Virus record (IMG/VR): IMGVR_UViG_3300032053_000038
Location: 1-64,000 of that record
Length of the DNA: 64,000 nt
Origin: a virus
Direction: 5' to 3' (one strand)
The position numbers were made by a program, and so were the translations under genes. Shown one piece after another: positions 60,965 through 64,000 of this stretch. Each line of letters begins with the position of its first letter. Within the stretch, counting starts at the first letter, position 1. The notes beneath the pieces are model-generated. The model had not been told where the DNA came from and searched no databases. It saw only the letters and a program-made list of their open reading frames with translations.

Positions 60965-61192
60965 TTATTTATCCTTAGATTAAAAATTGTCTTTTATAGA
61001 TTGTAAGATACAGAACGAAGCTAAACGTTAAATGCTAAAAAGGAAATAGGAAGACGCGTAATAGGATCCCCTATTGAATGTTACTTAGGAGAGACCGCGT
61101 AATGTCTGGCGAGAGGCAAACGCGATTTCTCTTTCTTTTGATACTTTGCGCTTCTGCCCGTAAACTGATGGGAGGACTAATTAAAATGTCTA

Positions 61193-61226
61193 TAGGAGGG
61201 GCTACAAGTTAATGTAGCCCCTCCTA
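61193..61226 (-). terminator. hairpin terminator after the major capsid gene
   Basis: A 14-bp stem (12 bp GC-rich core, arms 61195-61206 and 61213-61224, 6-nt loop) lies 28 nt after the capsid gene stop. Its minus-strand T-tract is weak (TATAGACATTTT). It may partly terminate, or stabilise the capsid message. The rest of the 289 bases between 60965 and 61253 shows no convincing gene. Confidence 0.75.
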
Positions 61227-61253
61227 ATAGATACCCGCTAATTCATTAAAAAA

Positions 61254-62222
61254 TTAGAGGTCAATGCGTACGATTCCCTTGGCGTATCGGATAACGAACC
61301 CGATATCTTCCCAAATAGCAAATACATCAGCAAATTTATTGGAATCCTTTAGGGTCTCTACGGAAACGTCTGTACGAACAGCTAGTACACCAAGGTAATC
61401 AGCCGGAGCTAGTACGTATACCATGTTGTCGGGGACGATAATGTCCTCTAGTACCTCTACGCCCCAAATGCTTCCAACGCGGCCAGCCTTAAGAGCCTGA
61501 TCCTGGAAGTTAGGTGCGAAGATACCTGCACCGCCGTTCATGCCAACGACGCTATTAAACAGCATTAGGTCGCGACCACGAACTGGGTTCATGAAGACCT
61601 TATTTGCGACAAGTAGCTTAGAACGAAGAGCTACGATACCCTCTACGAGAGACTCCATTGAAACCTTTGTAAGACCTACGGATGTGGTTACAACGGTAGG
61701 GTTAGCACTTGTTGCATCCGAGCCAGCGAGAGAAACAACTTCAGGCTGGTTAGTTAGATTAGACGCATACTCGAGGAGTGCGTATCCACGGCCATCTTCC
61801 TGGAACTGAATGGAAGCCTTACCGCGCTCTTGCGCACGATTGAGAATGTCAAACTTACGGAAGTTTGACTCGTTCCAACGTACCATAGGACGAACGGTAA
61901 TTGGAGACGTCTCACAACGAATACGATCGGATCTAACTTCTAGCTGCTCTGGAAGACCCTCGATAGAGATTCGAGCTGCGGGAACGTCAAGGTCCGCATC
62001 GAAGACTGCCTCTTCACCTAGGGCTAACTTATAAGTCTGATAGATCTGACGAATTCGACCTTCGAATAATAGATCGCGCTTTAGCGGCGATAACATCTGC
62101 TGTGCGATCTTCTGAAGCCCACCAGGAGAATTCATCAGCCTGGAAAGCCTTTCCTCTACCTGTGAACTGGTGAGGTTAATACCATAGACCTGCTCATCCG
62201 CAGGAGTGTTTTTCTGTTCCAT
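61254..62222 (-). CDS. major capsid protein (HK97-fold type)
   Basis: A 322-aa protein with an N-terminal helical arm (about 15-60), a spine-helix segment (LVEGIVALRSKLLVANKVFM, about 187-206), a WGVEVLEDIIVP segment and a C-terminal FVIRYAKGIVRI strand, as expected of HK97-type coats. It follows a decoration-like protein and a scaffold-like protein, the standard head order. It has a strong GGAGATAAAG site and a hairpin after it, as for a highly expressed gene. Confidence 0.85.
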   Translation of the reverse strand: MEQKNTPADEQVYGINLTSSQVEERLSRLMNSPGGLQKIAQQMLSPLKRDLLFEGRIRQIYQTYKLALGEEAVFDADLDVPAARISIEGLPEQLEVRSDRIRCETSPITVRPMVRWNESNFRKFDILNRAQERGKASIQFQEDGRGYALLEYASNLTNQPEVVSLAGSDATSANPTVVTTSVGLTKVSMESLVEGIVALRSKLLVANKVFMNPVRGRDLMLFNSVVGMNGGAGIFAPNFQDQALKAGRVGSIWGVEVLEDIIVPDNMVYVLAPADYLGVLAVRTDVSVETLKDSNKFADVFAIWEDIGFVIRYAKGIVRIDL

Positions 62223-62236
62223 TTTCTTTATCTCCG

Positions 62237-62716
62237 TTAGATGGTTAGCTTGAGCTGGAGTCGCATGGTTGTAGCGTTACCGGCATTGACTACCTTCATG
62301 CAGTATCCAACAAGCATATTTCCAGCGGCGTCCGCTGTGCTAAGACCAGAACCATTAGCATAAACTGGCTTGTTAAGAGCATATGGTGCTACAGGGGCTA
62401 ATACAAACGGATTCCCTGTACCATCATTATATAGCTCAAATACGCCGCCGTTAAGGAAACAACCAATGAGACCACCACGGTTGAAATTCGTGTAGTCATA
62501 TCCTACACCAACCGTAAGGCCGCCAGCACCCTGTAGGGGCTGTGTAACATTTGAGTCAGAAGCGAGCCCGAGGGGCACCGTTCCACCAGCAGCTAAAAAC
62601 GGCTTAACTGTGTCAGCAGTATCTAGCTGGATAGCTACACCAGCGATAATGCTCGCACCTACTGATGGTAGTCGGCCACCGTCTCGGCTAACTTCCTTTA
62701 GGATTCTAATAGCCAT
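62237..62716 (-). CDS. capsid decoration or head-stabilising protein
   Basis: A 159-aa Gly/Ala/Val-rich beta protein (GASIIAGVAIQLDTAD start, GGLTVGVGYDY, ATTMRLQLKLTI end), typical of trimeric cement proteins that bind between capsomers. It precedes the capsid gene by 14 nt. CGGAGAATAG precedes the ATG. Identity is from composition and position. Confidence 0.7.
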   Translation of the reverse strand: MAIRILKEVSRDGGRLPSVGASIIAGVAIQLDTADTVKPFLAAGGTVPLGLASDSNVTQPLQGAGGLTVGVGYDYTNFNRGGLIGCFLNGGVFELYNDGTGNPFVLAPVAPYALNKPVYANGSGLSTADAAGNMLVGYCMKVVNAGNATTMRLQLKLTI

Positions 62717-62827
62717 TCTATTCTCCGATTTGGATTAATTTGAAAAACTTTCGTCATCTATCTTTTCTTTTTCTTTTCTGGTACGATTGACCTCGCACCT
62801 ATCCACTCTGCGCTGCTTTGCTAATAC

Positions 62828-64000
62828 TTACTGATTACGACTCTTTTGTGAACCCATCTGGTTGAAAACACCATTGAGCCAGGTATCTTCTACCATATTC
62901 TCGTTATAATGAAGGTTGAATGCCTTCTTCAGCATTCCCGGCTTTGCACTCGACCGCATCTTCATCCTGGTTACTGTCTGTGCGAAGGCTTTTAGTGTAG
63001 GTTCCTCCATTGCTAGGAGGTCTTTGCATTGCTTATCAATTGCGTTCTTAAGTGCGGCCGCTCGTGCATCGAAAAGCGGCTTTCCAGAAGCAACTTCGGC
63101 CTGAATGTCAGCCTCATCTGGAGAGATGAGATCTTTATCAAGCATCTCACTTACTATCATTTGACAGCGGCCTACCTTCTCACGAAGGGACTGCTCTATC
63201 TTCATCTGGCGTAGCTGAGCCTCTAGCTCACGCTCACGCTCTGAAACTTGTGGAGCTTCTACAACAGGTTCCTCTACCTTAGGAGTTTCCTCAGCCTTCT
63301 TCTCTATAATAGGCTGTTCCGGTACTACGGGAATTTCAGGCTTTACTTCTTCGGTCTTAGGAGTTTCGACTACAGGAGTTTCAACCTTAGGAAGTTCCTC
63401 AGCAGTCTTTTCCATTTTCTCTTCCTTTGGTTTCTCTTCCTTCTTAGCAAAGGGATTTTCTCCCTTTTCTTTAGGCTCGGGCTTCTCTTCCTTGGGCTCG
63501 GGCTTCTCTTCCTTGGGCTCGGGCTTCTCTTCTTTCTTCTCTTCCTTCTCCGCAGCCTTCTCCTCTTTAGCCTTTGCCTTATCAGCAGCAGCCTGTTCCT
63601 TCTCAGCTTCCTTTGCAGCCTTTTCCTCGGCCTTTGCAAGGGCTAACTCTAACTTCTCAACAGCCTTATGTGCAGCGGCTAGTGCCTTTGTAATGTCCTT
63701 TGATTCGCCGATGGCGCCAAGGAGCTCTTCCATATGCTCCATCTTTCCATGATCATCACCAGTGAGATACTCACACTTTCCAGCACCAGGAAGATCACCA
63801 ACGGGAGCTTCAACCGGAGGCATCTCTGCCATAGGCTTTACTTCAGGAGCTAGCTCAACGGGCTTCTCCATTAGAGGAGCCTCGGGCATATCAGGAGCAG
63901 CAGTCTTCTCCATGTACTCTGACTTTGCCTTAGGACCACCACCGCCAGCTGCGCTATATTGACTCTTTCCAATAGCCTTCGAGGAAGGAGCCTTATCCCC
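62828..64000 (-). CDS. scaffold-like protein with Lys/Glu-rich repeats (partial, cut at the right edge)
   Basis: The frame is open through the window edge; an internal ATG at 63913 is only one possible start, so the N-terminus is probably missing. Residues after that ATG include a Pro/Glu-rich stretch, EEKPEPK repeats (about 130-165) and a coiled-coil region, then a helical C-terminal domain (about 240-361). Such acidic-basic repeats are typical of prohead scaffolds or of protease-scaffold fusions. Position before the decoration and capsid genes supports this. Confidence 0.6.
   Translation of the reverse strand, partial: GDKAPSSKAIGKSQYSAAGGGGPKAKSEYMEKTAAPDMPEAPLMEKPVELAPEVKPMAEMPPVEAPVGDLPGAGKCEYLTGDDHGKMEHMEELLGAIGESKDITKALAAAHKAVEKLELALAKAEEKAAKEAEKEQAAADKAKAKEEKAAEKEEKKEEKPEPKEEKPEPKEEKPEPKEKGENPFAKKEEKPKEEKMEKTAEELPKVETPVVETPKTEEVKPEIPVVPEQPIIEKKAEETPKVEEPVVEAPQVSERERELEAQLRQMKIEQSLREKVGRCQMIVSEMLDKDLISPDEADIQAEVASGKPLFDARAAALKNAIDKQCKDLLAMEEPTLKAFAQTVTRMKMRSSAKPGMLKKAFNLHYNENMVEDTWLNGVFNQMGSQKSRNQ

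Noticed and set aside
61081-61212. 43-codon plus-strand open frame in the gap before the capsid gene
   Set aside because: No ribosome binding site, runs into the capsid terminator hairpin and is opposite to all neighbours.
63248-63646. 132-codon plus-strand open frame opposite the scaffold repeats
   Set aside because: Leu/Phe-rich product is the expected complement of Lys/Glu-rich repeats; no start signal.

Overview
This window is part of the genome of a large tailed bacteriophage with a contractile tail (a myovirus). The direct evidence is a capsid-to-baseplate morphogenesis block that includes a tail sheath, two tail-tube paralogues, a tail assembly chaperone with a frameshift site, a tape measure and baseplate J/W-like proteins. 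A DnaB/DnaC/RecA-type replication module lies beside it. Genes are densely packed, often with ATGA or TAATG overlaps, almost all on the minus strand, and base composition is AT-rich. The host cannot be named from the sequence. Nothing looks like an integrase, repressor or CRISPR array, so a virulent lifestyle is likely but not proven.

Layout, read in the direction of minus-strand transcription (high to low coordinates). 64000-61193: head genes (scaffold-like protein cut by the window edge, decoration protein, major capsid protein), closed by a strong hairpin. 60964-52059: fibre or appendage proteins, including a GC-rich, apparently imported cassette whose 968-aa protein carries two tandem Hint (intein-like) domains, plus a glycosyltransferase and an FkbM-type methyltransferase. 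51935-44052: repeat-rich fibres, two glycine-rich adhesin-like proteins and an Ig-domain protein. 43986-39378: small zinc-finger and neck or tail-completion proteins, interrupted by a Vsr-like homing endonuclease. 39286-22931: sheath, two tube proteins, a chaperone with a -1 frameshift site, tape measure, hub, spike, gp25/W-like, J-like and I-like baseplate proteins. 22921-17596: tail-fibre paralogues. 17570-15864: lysis cassette (amidase, holin candidate, membrane-anchored third protein). 15818-13855: one structural protein and an unidentified helical protein.

A short plus-strand island (12722-13874) follows a divergent control region. It contains a dCMP-deaminase-like gene, a zinc-ribbon protein and a leader with tandem repeats and two mutually exclusive hairpins. 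From 12651 down to 1 runs the replication and nucleic-acid module: an intein-containing SF2 helicase, DnaC-like loader, DnaB-like helicase, sigma factor, a tRNA, a cold-shock protein, a stand-alone primase zinc finger, a DUF366-like protein next to QueC (7-deazaguanine chemistry), an SSB-like protein and RecA.

Working model: the helicase, loader, primase zinc finger, SSB and RecA replicate and recombine the genome; QueC and its neighbour probably supply a 7-deazaguanine for DNA protection; the sigma factor directs late transcription of the structural block. Tail appendages show heavy modular shuffling, with the same small beta modules reused in sheath, baseplate and fibre proteins. The most unusual items are the tandem Hint domains inside a virion appendage protein, the frameshift site that absorbs an apparently separate ORF, the QueC/DUF366-like pair, and several small cysteine-rich genes that are easily missed because of their length.
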